64,000 nt of DNA, taken from contig VGTI01000007.1 in assembly GCA_016874735.1 (NCBI GenBank), positions 33,024-97,023 of the forward strand, given 5' to 3'. Made by a program: the position numbers and the translations under genes. The notes under the pieces are model-generated. The model saw nothing but the letters and a program-made list of their open reading frames with translations. It was not told the DNA's origin and searched no databases. The stretch's first letter is position 1. Each line of letters opens with the position of its first letter. The DNA is from Deltaproteobacteria bacterium (lineage in GTDB: Bacteria > Bdellovibrionota_B > Oligoflexia > Oligoflexales > CAIYRB01). Positions 53,203-62,057 of this stretch are shown in pieces.

Positions 53203-54747
53203 ATGAAAAAGAATGAAAACAAAAATCAAGTCGATAGCCGCGCTGGGGAGCAGCAGCTACTAAACATGCAGCGTCGTGCCTTTCTGCGCAACGCCATGCT
53301 AGGTGGACTCGGCTACGGTGCTTACAGTTTTCTAAAGCATCAGGGCATCGGTCACGTCGGAAACTTCGTTCGTGACAGTTTGAATCATGCGGGAATGACA
53401 CCGTTTAATGCCATTGACGTCATCAATGATGCCCTGCGTGGCGGTCCGTCGCTTTTAACACTGAGCCAAGCGATGGCAGCGGGCAACGATAAGCCGGCAG
53501 TGTTTCACGTGTTTTACGCGACCTCGCATGACATCCGTAATGAGCTCTATCTGATGGACTACGGGGCCCAGTACAACCAATTTGGCGCTGGCAGTGTGAG
53601 CGCTGGCGCAAACCCCATGAACCTTGCAGGAGCGATGGCAACAAAAGCTCCTGCGCCTCTGGACCGGCTTAACAAGTGGGCCTTCGATATTTTGACAACG
53701 GGCAAAATCAACGGGACCACGGCGATCGCGCCTGACGCGGCTAATGCGCCTGCGCTCGACGCCGGTAAGATCGCAAAGATCTCACTCTTAGCTGGTGTCG
53801 GGATGCCCGGTAGTCAAGGCGTGCATCGCAACGCTGTGATTCCAGGTGTGGGTAACTTAGAATACGTCGTGCAACAGGCATTCGCTAACTATAGCCCCGT
53901 CGGTGCTGTCGTGCTCGGCACCTCAGGATTTGACGGCGCGGGTGCGGTGCAGATTCCGGGGCGAAGGGTCGCTCAGTTTGTTAACTCGATCGAGATTCCA
54001 GGCAATTATATGCCGCGCGAAAAAGCCTCCAACCCGGTCGAAATATTTGACGACCTCACTGGGTCTGCGACCGTAAAAGCGGTGCGTGGGCAGATGCTGG
54101 ACGCCTACGAAAAACTCAAGGCGCAAGTGGCGAGCCTGCGTCAGTTCTCGACGATGGCTGATGCCACCTTTGGCACCTACGGTCAGCGTCGGATCGAGGG
54201 GCTTGCGGGTATGCGGATGTTCGCCAATCTCTTCCAGGCAGGGCTAGCAAATCTGGGTAGCGTTGGGATGAACTCCTTTGACTTCCATGCTACCGATGCA
54301 ATGAGAGCTCCCAACGGTGCGACCGGCAACATGCTGACCGAAACAGCTCAGGCACTTGCCGGTGTTTATTACATCGCGCAATCTGCTTTTGCTGCAGAGA
54401 AGGATGCCATCGTGCACCTAAGCACCTGCAGTAACCGCAGCCAGGACTGGGTAAACGACAACCAGCATGTTTCGACACTCACCTTTATAATCAAAGGTTC
54501 GGGTGATGCGAGCCCGTTTGCCAAAGTGCCGCAGCAGACTCTGCTGATTGCCGATAACGCCCGGAACATGTACGCCGAAGGCCCGGGACAGGCGCCTACC
54601 TTTACGGGAGAGGCAGCGCAGCAGCTGGGTGTTGGCCCAATGGGGCGTGTAGGGAGCATCGAAGCTGGCATTGTCGACGCGGTCGGCAAGGCGATAGGCC
54701 AGACCCCAGCAGTGACTCTGGCAAGTCCGGCAGCTAAGATTATTTAG
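53203..54747 (+). CDS. Tat-exported protein, partner of the cytochrome (DUF1501/1552-like, tentative)
   Basis: A 514-residue protein. The N-terminus has a twin-arginine signal (Gln-Arg-Arg-Ala-Phe-Leu-Arg followed by a Gly/Ala-rich hydrophobic stretch, about 17-45), so it is probably exported folded. I used the ATG at 53203, preceded by GGGGGCGGG, instead of the GTG at 53182. DUF1592-type cytochromes are typically encoded next to Tat-secreted DUF1552 or DUF1501 proteins; this gene occupies that place, but the resemblance in its sequence is weak. No metal or catalytic motif is certain. A possible weak terminator (GGCCT ... AGGCC-TTT, about 54763-54785) follows. Confidence 0.7.
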   Translation: MKKNENKNQVDSRAGEQQLLNMQRRAFLRNAMLGGLGYGAYSFLKHQGIGHVGNFVRDSLNHAGMTPFNAIDVINDALRGGPSLLTLSQAMAAGNDKPAVFHVFYATSHDIRNELYLMDYGAQYNQFGAGSVSAGANPMNLAGAMATKAPAPLDRLNKWAFDILTTGKINGTTAIAPDAANAPALDAGKIAKISLLAGVGMPGSQGVHRNAVIPGVGNLEYVVQQAFANYSPVGAVVLGTSGFDGAGAVQIPGRRVAQFVNSIEIPGNYMPREKASNPVEIFDDLTGSATVKAVRGQMLDAYEKLKAQVASLRQFSTMADATFGTYGQRRIEGLAGMRMFANLFQAGLANLGSVGMNSFDFHATDAMRAPNGATGNMLTETAQALAGVYYIAQSAFAAEKDAIVHLSTCSNRSQDWVNDNQHVSTLTFIIKGSGDASPFAKVPQQTLLIADNARNMYAEGPGQAPTFTGEAAQQLGVGPMGRVGSIEAGIVDAVGKAIGQTPAVTLASPAAKII

Positions 54748-54859
54748 CTGCAACTCGGTTGCGGCCTTAAGACTTCTAGGCCTTTACTCACAGCAGCGGT
54801 ATGATCGTATCTCGAACTTTTCGGGGTAGGGTCGTACCTGCTAGCTTGAGGAGGGTGCT

Positions 54860-56251
54860 ATGAAGGACTTGCTGCAGCAACTAGTTAAAGGCCAAAGTGG
54901 CTTTGTTGAGTTGCGCTATCATAAACGAATCTCGAACTCTTTTATGGCGCAAAAAGGCCGGGTCGACGTCGCTAATCACTCCATTACTGAGGGTGTAGGT
55001 GTGCGCGCTCTGGTTGGCAATGCCTGGGGTTTTGCTGCTACCGCTGACATTAGCGAAGCGGCGATTAAGCGCGCCATGAAGCAGGCTCAGGAAAACGCCA
55101 TGGCCCTTGCTAAGGCTAGAGCTAAGGGTGAGCTGCACCTGGCGCGTGGACGCCTGAGCACGGCCGCGTTCACTGGACCTGGATATGATGAGCTGATAGC
55201 GATGCCGCTTGCTGACAAGTTGGGGCAGATAGTTGGTCTGGAGCGCAAATTGGCGCAAGCCTCGCACAAGATGCATACGGCACGTTGTCGCTACAATGAG
55301 ATTATTGAAGAGAAGGCTATTGTAACTTCCGACGGTGCGGCTTGCTCCCTCAGGCTGGCGCAGCCAGAACTGTCGCTCACGGCGATCGCCGAAAAAGATG
55401 GGGAGCGGGCCACCGGACAACGTGGCGCAGGTGTTAGTGGCGGCTGGAATTGCCTTTTAGCGCACCCATCCCTTATGGATGCAGTCGATGCGACGGCTAA
55501 AACCGCGGTCGATCTCCTCAGTGCCAAGTACCCTGAGGGTGGCCAGAAGACGGTGATCCTGTCCCCTGCGGTGGTAGGTCTCCTCTGTCACGAGGCGATC
55601 GGGCACACGGTTGAGGCAGACTTTGTGAAGGCCGGATCTGTTGCCCAAGGTAAGATCGGTCAGCGCGTCGCTTCGGATCTGGTCACCATGGCTGATAGCG
55701 GCCGCGAAACCATAGCCGGATATGCGGTAGGCAACCTGCCATTTGATGACGAGGGCGTGGAGACGGAAAACACCGTCATCATCGAAAAGGGCATGCTTAA
55801 GTCATACCTGCATAATCGTGAGACAGCAGCTGAATTTGGTGTGGCGCCGACCGGCAATGCGCGGGCCTGGTTATTTAACGATGAGCCACTAATCCGCATG
55901 CGCAATACGTACCTCATGCCCGGCACTAGCCGCCTAGCGGATATGATCGCTGGCATTGACGATGGCTACTTGGTTGAAGGTGCGGGTTCAGGGCAGGCCG
56001 ATGCCAACGGCGAATTTATGTTTGGCACAGGTTATGTTTACCGCATCAAAGGCGGCAAAAAGACCGAGCTGCTTCGCGAGGCAACCCTTTCGGGTATCGC
56101 CTTTGATGTGCTGAAAACGGTCGATGCGGTGAGTGAGGAGTTCCTCTGGGATTTGGGTACCGGTTACTGCGGCAAGGGTCAAGCTGCCAAAGTTGATGCC
56201 GGCGGTCCTTACGTACGCTGCAAGATTACGGTCGGAGGGGAGCAGAAATGA
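54860..56251 (+). CDS. tldD: Metalloprotease TldD
   Basis: A 463-residue TldD/PmbA-family protein, close to the family's usual length. The zinc motif His244-Glu-Ala-Ile-Gly-His249 is in 'GLLCHEAIGHTVEADF'. With TldE it forms a heterodimeric protease that digests unfolded peptides and, in other bacteria, matures modified peptides. GGAGG lies 6 bases before the ATG. It overlaps tldE by 4 bases (ATGA), which supports co-translation. Confidence 0.93.
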   Translation: MKDLLQQLVKGQSGFVELRYHKRISNSFMAQKGRVDVANHSITEGVGVRALVGNAWGFAATADISEAAIKRAMKQAQENAMALAKARAKGELHLARGRLSTAAFTGPGYDELIAMPLADKLGQIVGLERKLAQASHKMHTARCRYNEIIEEKAIVTSDGAACSLRLAQPELSLTAIAEKDGERATGQRGAGVSGGWNCLLAHPSLMDAVDATAKTAVDLLSAKYPEGGQKTVILSPAVVGLLCHEAIGHTVEADFVKAGSVAQGKIGQRVASDLVTMADSGRETIAGYAVGNLPFDDEGVETENTVIIEKGMLKSYLHNRETAAEFGVAPTGNARAWLFNDEPLIRMRNTYLMPGTSRLADMIAGIDDGYLVEGAGSGQADANGEFMFGTGYVYRIKGGKKTELLREATLSGIAFDVLKTVDAVSEEFLWDLGTGYCGKGQAAKVDAGGPYVRCKITVGGEQK

Positions 56252-57618
56252 GCGCTAAACATGAAGTCAATGATTTGGATTTGACCCAGGTAGCAAGCAG
56301 TTTAGAGCGGCTAGCTGAATTTGGCTTATCTACAGCCAAGAAGTTAGGCGCGGATGCTGCAAAGATTAGCACCGGCGCGTCATTTGAGAAGCGCCTGGTC
56401 GTAGATAACAAAGAGTTTACTCTGGCCAACAGTCTAGCCTCTCGCAGTATTGGCATCGTCGTCCACAAGGATCAAAAAAAGGGCTCAGCCTCAGTCAATA
56501 TCACCAATGAGGAGAGCATTAAACACGCAGTAGAGAGTGCTCTGGCGCTGGCCAAGTATTCGGTTCCAGACCCAGATTTAGTGTTTGCCAGTAAGGCTGA
56601 GGCACCAAAGGCCAAGGCTCTTGACTTCCTGTTTGAGGACAAACTCGCTCATCTCGACCTCGCCGCGATGACGGCTGATATGCAGGAGACCCTAGGGCGT
56701 CTAGGCGCTGATCCGAGGCTGGCCTTAGAGCGCTACGAAATGGCCGTAAACGTTTCGTTTCATGCCCTCGCTAGCACCACGGGTATGACGCAGGCGGAGC
56801 GTCAAACGATGGCTAGTTGGTCATTTATGGGTATGGGGCGGTCGGGTGACGAAGTCACGGGCTTTGACTACGACGGGAATTTTTCCTTTACTGCTGATGC
56901 CATCTTGCAGCGCAGTCTCACCGATGCTGATCGCTTTGTAAAACGGGTCCTTGGACTCTTCAATCCAGTCAGGTGCCCAAGTTATCGTGGCGCGGTGCTG
57001 CTCAGTCCACGTGCAGTTCAAGAGCTCTTACTAGGTATGATGCTCTACCATGCTGGTGGTAGGCAGGTCATGGACGGCAAGAGTCGGTGGGATAAATCGG
57101 TCGGCAGCAAGGTGGCGTCGTCCCTATTCACACTGACGGATCTGCCTCATGACGTTCGGTTTTCCGGGGCGACTGCCTTTGATAGCGACGGGGTGCCCAC
57201 CCGGAGTCAAAGTATTGTAGAGAGGGGTGTACTCACGCGGCACCTGCACGATTGTTATAGTGCAAAGCGCTGTCATGCGAGCACTACGGGGACGGCAGGT
57301 GGACCTTTTGCACTGTCTCTGAGCGCGGGTGACAAAGCTCTTGCCACTATCCTGAAGGAGCACGATCAACTTCTCGTGGTGGACCGGTTTTCCGGCAACT
57401 CGGATCCCATAAAAGGTGACTTCAGCGGTGTGGCAAAAAGTAGCCGCCTTTTCCAACATGGCGACGATCGCGGCAGTGTGACGGAAACTATGATTGCAGG
57501 TAACTTTTTTGCCATCGCTGATGCTGTCTTAGCCGTTAGTAAAGAAGTCGAAATCGTCAGCGGTGGATTTGTCAGTCCCTACGTGCTGGTTGACGGAGTC
57601 TCGGTAACTGGCGAGTAG
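56248..57618 (+). CDS. tldE: TldE/PmbA subunit
   Basis: A 456-residue TldD/PmbA paralogue without the HExxxH zinc motif, as expected for TldE, the non-catalytic partner of TldD. Family segments such as 'GHTTG'-type C-terminal glycine motifs are replaced by 'STTGTAGGPFAL', and 'NP' and 'YVLVDGVSV' close the protein. It overlaps tldD by 4 bases. A strong terminator follows 32 bases after the stop. Confidence 0.9.
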   Translation: MSAKHEVNDLDLTQVASSLERLAEFGLSTAKKLGADAAKISTGASFEKRLVVDNKEFTLANSLASRSIGIVVHKDQKKGSASVNITNEESIKHAVESALALAKYSVPDPDLVFASKAEAPKAKALDFLFEDKLAHLDLAAMTADMQETLGRLGADPRLALERYEMAVNVSFHALASTTGMTQAERQTMASWSFMGMGRSGDEVTGFDYDGNFSFTADAILQRSLTDADRFVKRVLGLFNPVRCPSYRGAVLLSPRAVQELLLGMMLYHAGGRQVMDGKSRWDKSVGSKVASSLFTLTDLPHDVRFSGATAFDSDGVPTRSQSIVERGVLTRHLHDCYSAKRCHASTTGTAGGPFALSLSAGDKALATILKEHDQLLVVDRFSGNSDPIKGDFSGVAKSSRLFQHGDDRGSVTETMIAGNFFAIADAVLAVSKEVEIVSGGFVSPYVLVDGVSVTGE

Positions 57619-57650
57619 TAGAGTCGTTCGCAGCGTCATTAGACAGGGGA

Positions 57651-57698
57651 AATCATTTGGTTACATCGTTGAAAAGGCGGGGTAATCAAATGATTTTT
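57651..57698 (+). terminator. Rho-independent terminator of tldD-tldE
   Basis: AATCATTTGGTTAC (57651-57664) pairs with GTAATCAAATGATT (57682-57695) over 14 bp including one G-U pair, with a 17-base loop, then a T-run (57694-57698). It lies 32 bases after the tldE stop. Confidence 0.75.
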
Positions 57699-57811
57699 AC
57701 TTTTCACTCAAGTTCCTGCACCTATCATCCGACACCCTCATGAAGAGACGCTGAAGCGCATTGCTGATGTGTCCTCAGGATTTGAAGGATAAACAACTAG
57801 AGGGGTCCAGG

Positions 57812-58426
57812 ATGATCGTTCAAGTAAAACACCATTTATTAGCTCTGATAGCTTGTGGTGCTGTGACTCTCGCCTGTTCGACCGAATCGGCGTCTTCGAA
57901 GGGGTCCAGGCAAGCAGCGAAGCCGTCGCGACTGATCGACGGTGACGATGATGAAGCTGGTGACGAAGACGATGCGGATCTCGATGCCTGCGGGCTTGAT
58001 GGCGATACGTACAGCCTCGCATTGAATAGCACTGACGACGATAGTTGGGATACTGACCAGTGTGACCCGGACGTCGCGGCACCCAAGACGAATGCGCTGC
58101 CTAAAGGTAATCCAGGTGCACCAAATCCCACGACGACGACCCTACCACCAACCACAGCCCAGGTGCCTCCTACAATTGGCGGTGGACTTGGCGGTGGTGG
58201 CTTAGGCTCAGGTGCAGGTGGGCTCGGTGGCCTCGGTGGTGGTGGAGCAGGTGGCCTCGGTGGCCTCGGTGGTGGTGGAGCAGGTGGCCTCGGCGGACTA
58301 GGCTCTCTCCTTGGTGGTGCAGGTGGTGGTGGCTTGGGCTCTTTACTCGGTGGTGGTGGCGGCTTTGGTTCGCTCCTAGGTGGTCTCTTTGGGGGGCTAG
58401 GTGGCACACAGCCAGGCAGCCCGTAA
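57812..58426 (+). CDS. Glycine-rich lipoprotein with tandem repeats
   Basis: A 204-residue protein using the ATG at 57812 because the leader (ending Thr-Leu-Ala-Cys) starts there; a frame from 57761 adds 17 residues that do not look like a leader. An acidic segment follows the leader ('DGDDDEAGDEDDADLD'), then a Thr/Pro linker, then about 95 residues of almost pure Gly with Leu, Ala and Ser ('GGLGGLGGGGA' repeats). The DNA for the Gly region contains a 33-bp tandem repeat. A flexible, surface-exposed or cell-wall-contacting protein is plausible; no family is recognised. Confidence 0.7.
   Translation: MIVQVKHHLLALIACGAVTLACSTESASSKGSRQAAKPSRLIDGDDDEAGDEDDADLDACGLDGDTYSLALNSTDDDSWDTDQCDPDVAAPKTNALPKGNPGAPNPTTTTLPPTTAQVPPTIGGGLGGGGLGSGAGGLGGLGGGGAGGLGGLGGGGAGGLGGLGSLLGGAGGGGLGSLLGGGGGFGSLLGGLFGGLGGTQPGSP
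58217..58302 (+). repeat. 33-bp tandem repeat (2.6 copies) in the Gly-rich gene
   Basis: The unit GGTGGCCTC-GGTGGCCTC-GGTGGTGGTGGAGCA occurs twice (58217-58249, with one mismatch, and 58250-58282), followed by a partial third copy to about 58302. The length is a multiple of three, so copy number could change by slippage without breaking the frame. Confidence 0.75.
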
Positions 58427-58453
58427 TTTTAACGAAGCTAGCGGTTACGAATC

Positions 58454-59410
58454 ATGATGCACCTTTCTCGCACCTTCATCTTCACGCAACTTCTTGGGGC
58501 ATTGGCGTGTAAGCCCCAAGTGGAGCCGACAATGGATGCTGGTACGCGCTCCGAACCGCCAAGGCCAGTAGCTGCAGCCCTCACTGGTCTTGGAAATTGC
58601 ACGATTCGCGCATTGAGAATACCGACCGACGACTATCGGTACACCTACTATGATCAATTAGCGAAACTTGCGACTAGTAAACTCGATGCAGAGCGAGGTC
58701 CTTGTGACTTTGACGCGGTGCCTTTTATGTCTCACTCGCGCAAGTTCACTGAGTTGCGAAACAATAAATTGGATATCGTTGGTAACGTTTCTTCAACCGA
58801 CCTCGAAGAAAGACATCAGCCGATAAAAATACCAGTGCTGATGGGTCTGCATGGAGTTCGTCTTTTAGTTATTAAAAAGGGTCAGGAGGCTAAATTCAGC
58901 GGCGTCAAGTCATTAGATGACCTCCGCAACTTGACAGCCGGAGTGGTGCATGACTGGCAGGTGGCTGATGTTCTGAATGAAAACAGTTTACCTGTAACAA
59001 CCAACGACGATTACGAGTCGTTATTTCGTATGTTAGAAAGAGGTCGCATCGATTACATTCCTTTAGCCATATTTGAAGTAGTCAAGGAAGTCGCCAGACG
59101 CCCCCAGTACGGCATCGTAGTCGAACCAAGTTTGCTTTTGCAGTACCCTAGTACCGACTACTTTTTTGTCAATCCGGCACGTCCAGAATTGCGAGATCGC
59201 TTGACCCAAGGGCTACGCCGGGCGATTGGCGATGGCTCGCGTAGTCGCTTGCTTGAGAGTATTTATGGCATGAGGGCGATCATCAAAGAGACGGCTATCA
59301 GTAGTCGTCAGGTCATCACTCTCGGCAACTCCGCTGACCCACCTGATGCACCTCGAGATGAGCCTGCGTTCTGGTATCAGCTTGATATTGCCAAGCGAGA
59401 TACCCTGTAG
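58454..59410 (+). CDS. Periplasmic solute-binding-protein-like lipoprotein
   Basis: A 318-residue lipoprotein (leader ending Ala-Leu-Ala-Cys, about 16-19). The fold resembles a type-2 periplasmic binding protein: 'GVKSLDDLRNLTAGVVHDWQVADVL', 'DDYESLFRMLERGRIDYIPLA' and 'YFFVNPARPELRDRLTQGLRRAIGDG' are typical of SBP family 3 or related transporter-linked proteins. No permease or ATPase adjoins it, so it may be a receptor. Its end overlaps the convergent transporter gene by 95 bases. The start is ATG at 58454; 58457 is also possible. Confidence 0.7.
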   Translation: MMHLSRTFIFTQLLGALACKPQVEPTMDAGTRSEPPRPVAAALTGLGNCTIRALRIPTDDYRYTYYDQLAKLATSKLDAERGPCDFDAVPFMSHSRKFTELRNNKLDIVGNVSSTDLEERHQPIKIPVLMGLHGVRLLVIKKGQEAKFSGVKSLDDLRNLTAGVVHDWQVADVLNENSLPVTTNDDYESLFRMLERGRIDYIPLAIFEVVKEVARRPQYGIVVEPSLLLQYPSTDYFFVNPARPELRDRLTQGLRRAIGDGSRSRLLESIYGMRAIIKETAISSRQVITLGNSADPPDAPRDEPAFWYQLDIAKRDTL

Positions 59411-60653
59411 ACACAAGGCGGCCGAGAAGTAGCGCTGTAGTCATAATCAAGGCACCTGGTTGCTCTGTCGTGATGAGGCCCAGCCACGCCGTCGCTACTA
59501 TGGTGAGTCCTTCTGCGATACTAGCTAATGTGACTCGTTTGGTTCGATGCCGGTGAATATTTGCTGCGACCAAATAGCAAAATAACATGGATATGACCGG
59601 AATCGGTGCTGCAATACGCAGCGGCACGCGTGCAAATGCTGCTAGCTCCGTCGTAAGCCCCGCAACTGCGGTCAACCAAATATCCACGAACGGTGTGTAT
59701 GCTAGCGCCCCAATCAGGAATGCGAGGACCGCCGTTATGCCAAGGGTGAATCTGCCGACCTTTCCATGAGCCGCTGCACCAGCTCCAAGGAGAGCAACGG
59801 TGGCATCCTGTAAGGCAAGGCTAAATGAAGCAAAGACGAAGATGAACGTGCCAATGACGGGCAGTACGGCCAATGAGTCCACACTTGCGACGGAGCGACC
59901 GAGGAAAAAGGTCACGATGGGCTCAGTGCCTAACGAAATAAAAGCGGTGATAATGAGTGGGTAGTAAAACTTCCAAAAAGCTCTCTGACTCAATGGTTCG
60001 CCCGAGCTTTGGCGGTGCGCCACTTGCCTTATGTGCTTCCGCGCCATAAAGCGAACCGCCAACCATTCGGCGACAACCCCAGCCGTGAGACCAGCACAGC
60101 CGACTTCAGCACCGCTGAAAAATCCAGACTTAGCAGTGCCTAGGCAAGCAATTCCTGTGGCTAGCACCCTGGCAGTGCCACTTATGGTGATTTGGCGCGC
60201 TGCGCCAGAGCTGAGCGCAATACCTTGATAAAAACGCCTCATGCCTATCGCTGCCGGCCAGGGCACTAGCCATACGAGAGCGGAACGGGCTGTCCAGGCG
60301 ACAGTGGTCTCGATACCCATGATGCTTTCGGCCAACCAATCGAAAAGACGCGGATAGGACAGGACTGCCATGATCACAGTCACAAGTAAATTGAGGATCA
60401 AATTGTTGCGAAACAAAAGACGGTAGCGCTGCTGGTCATGGCAAAGAGCGGAAGTGGCATTGGTCATCATGACGATGGGAGCCTCGACAATCAGACCGAT
60501 GGCTGAGGCAATGCCAAATGCAGCTAGGTTTATCTTGGGGTCCGGTAAAGTGGCGACCATAGTCGCCACGATTTGATACGACACGGCCATGAGTAGCCAT
60601 GTCGCCGTGAGCGGAAGCCAGAGACGCAAAATATAGCGAAAGCTGAGTGTCAC
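59316..60653 (-). CDS. MATE/MOP-like membrane transporter
   Basis: A 445-residue membrane protein with about twelve hydrophobic segments in two halves. The N-terminus ('LRLWLPLTATWLLMAVSYQIVATMV') and the mid-loop ('FWKFYYPLIITAFISLGTEPIVTFFLGR') recall MATE, MOP and ANKH-type exporters. No substrate can be named. It lies 24 bases downstream of the FabG4-like gene and may be co-transcribed with it. Its 3' end overlaps the convergent lipoprotein gene by 95 bases, which is larger than usual. The start codon is GTG. Confidence 0.7.
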   Translation of the reverse strand: MTLSFRYILRLWLPLTATWLLMAVSYQIVATMVATLPDPKINLAAFGIASAIGLIVEAPIVMMTNATSALCHDQQRYRLLFRNNLILNLLVTVIMAVLSYPRLFDWLAESIMGIETTVAWTARSALVWLVPWPAAIGMRRFYQGIALSSGAARQITISGTARVLATGIACLGTAKSGFFSGAEVGCAGLTAGVVAEWLAVRFMARKHIRQVAHRQSSGEPLSQRAFWKFYYPLIITAFISLGTEPIVTFFLGRSVASVDSLAVLPVIGTFIFVFASFSLALQDATVALLGAGAAAHGKVGRFTLGITAVLAFLIGALAYTPFVDIWLTAVAGLTTELAAFARVPLRIAAPIPVISMLFCYLVAANIHRHRTKRVTLASIAEGLTIVATAWLGLITTEQPGALIMTTALLLGRLVSTGYLAWQYQADTRTQAHLEVHQVGQRSCRE

Positions 60654-60677
60654 GGGGTTCCTAAGTTTTAGTACGCC

Positions 60678-62057
60678 TTAGGCCCCAATCAAATTTTGGC
60701 CGCACACTCGCAAAACTTCGCCAGAAATTCCACTTGCTCCAGGGGTACTGAAAAACACCACGGCCTCCGCAACGTCAAGCGGCAAGCCACCTTGGTTAAG
60801 AGCGTTAAAGCGACGCGCAACCTCTCTGATGGCAGTTGGCATGGCCGCTGTCATCCGCGTCTCGATGAATCCAGGAGCTAGCGCGTTGACGGTAATTTCG
60901 CGGCTTGCGGCCACTTTGGCTAGTCCTTTAACACCGCCGATGAGTCCCGCTTTGGCGGCGGCGTAGTTGGTTTGACCAGCATTACCGGCAATTCCGCCGA
61001 TGGATGCCATAGAAATAATACGACCACCGTTAGGCATGAGCATCTGATTGTTGTCGGATCTTGCGGCGAGAATCGCCTCGCTCAGCTTTAGAGGAGCTAG
61101 CAAGTTGATCCGGACGGCGTCATCCCACCAGTCACGTGGCATGCGTGCCAGGGTTTTATCGCGCGTGATGCCAGCATTATTGACCAAGATATCGATCGTA
61201 GAATGATGCGCTTGAAGATAGTTAACAATGGTACTCACGGCGGCGGGCTCAAGGAGGTCGACCGTCAGGCTAGAGCCCTTAATTTCTGTCATGAGGGCCT
61301 GCAAATTGTCGCGTGCCGCTGGGCGGTCGTGACCGATCACGGTGGCCCCCTCTTCGGCTAAGCGGCGCGCAATGGCAGCGCCAATACCTTGAGCGGCGCC
61401 GGTGACGAGGGCAACTTTGCCGAGCAAGGACTGAGTGAAGGGCGCCACCTCAGCGCCGGCGGCAGCCCCTACGCGGAGGCATTGACCGGAGATGAAGGCA
61501 CTGCGCTTGGACAGGAAGAACATAAGTGGCCCACGCAGGGCCTCTGGCGTATCGCCGCATTTGCCAATCTGTAAGACTTGCACCGTGGCACCGCGGCGCC
61601 CAATCTCCTTGCCCAAGCTCTTGACGAAACCGGTCAACGCACTTGAGACTGCCGCAGCCTCGGGCGTTGTGGTCGCATCTGTGGCGCACCCGAGGATGAC
61701 GATATGGCAGTTGCTGGCAATCAGGCTTAGACGGGGCCGCATAAAATCATAGAGCGACCCGAGATCGTCAATGCTCGTAGCCTGACTCATGTCAAAAACT
61801 ATGGAGTTTAGCTTAGGGCTACTAATAAGGCTTGGGGCTAATTCAGCGCCAGCTCCACCCACCAGCTCGCTCAGAAAATTCATGAGCTTTGAGTTCCTGG
61901 TGCCCCCAATAGCGCTGTGGTGGCCACTGAGTTCTTGCTCTGACCACGGTGCGGTCGCGCGTTCCAATGATTCTGGCAGCGGCAGCGGTAATTTAAGTTG
62001 CTTTACCAGACGTCTGGCAAAAGGCCGGCGGCTGACTTCAAGTAGTAGATCGCTCAT
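60678..62057 (-). CDS. FabG4-like high-molecular-weight 3-oxoacyl reductase
   Basis: A 459-residue two-part SDR. The N-terminal 205 residues form a flavodoxin-like or degenerate Rossmann region; the C-terminal 250 are a full SDR with 'VALVTGAAQGIGAAIARRLAEEG', 'LVNNAGITRDK', catalytic Tyr-Ala-Ala-Ala-Lys and 'NALAPGFIETRM'. Mycobacterial FabG4 has this size and acts on long acyl thioesters. GGAG lies 8 bases before the ATG. It overlaps the MaoC dehydratase gene by 4 bases, matching the htdX-fabG4 pair of mycobacteria. Confidence 0.83.
   Translation of the reverse strand: MSDLLLEVSRRPFARRLVKQLKLPLPLPESLERATAPWSEQELSGHHSAIGGTRNSKLMNFLSELVGGAGAELAPSLISSPKLNSIVFDMSQATSIDDLGSLYDFMRPRLSLIASNCHIVILGCATDATTTPEAAAVSSALTGFVKSLGKEIGRRGATVQVLQIGKCGDTPEALRGPLMFFLSKRSAFISGQCLRVGAAAGAEVAPFTQSLLGKVALVTGAAQGIGAAIARRLAEEGATVIGHDRPAARDNLQALMTEIKGSSLTVDLLEPAAVSTIVNYLQAHHSTIDILVNNAGITRDKTLARMPRDWWDDAVRINLLAPLKLSEAILAARSDNNQMLMPNGGRIISMASIGGIAGNAGQTNYAAAKAGLIGGVKGLAKVAASREITVNALAPGFIETRMTAAMPTAIREVARRFNALNQGGLPLDVAEAVVFFSTPGASGISGEVLRVCGQNLIGA

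Noticed and set aside
54881..55420. 179-residue minus-strand ORF
   Set aside because: It is antisense to tldD, with no recognisable domain and shadow-type composition.
57820..58407. 195-residue Pro-rich ORF on the minus strand
   Set aside because: It is the antisense of the Gly-rich lipoprotein; Gly codons read as Pro on the other strand. No start site or homologue pattern supports it.
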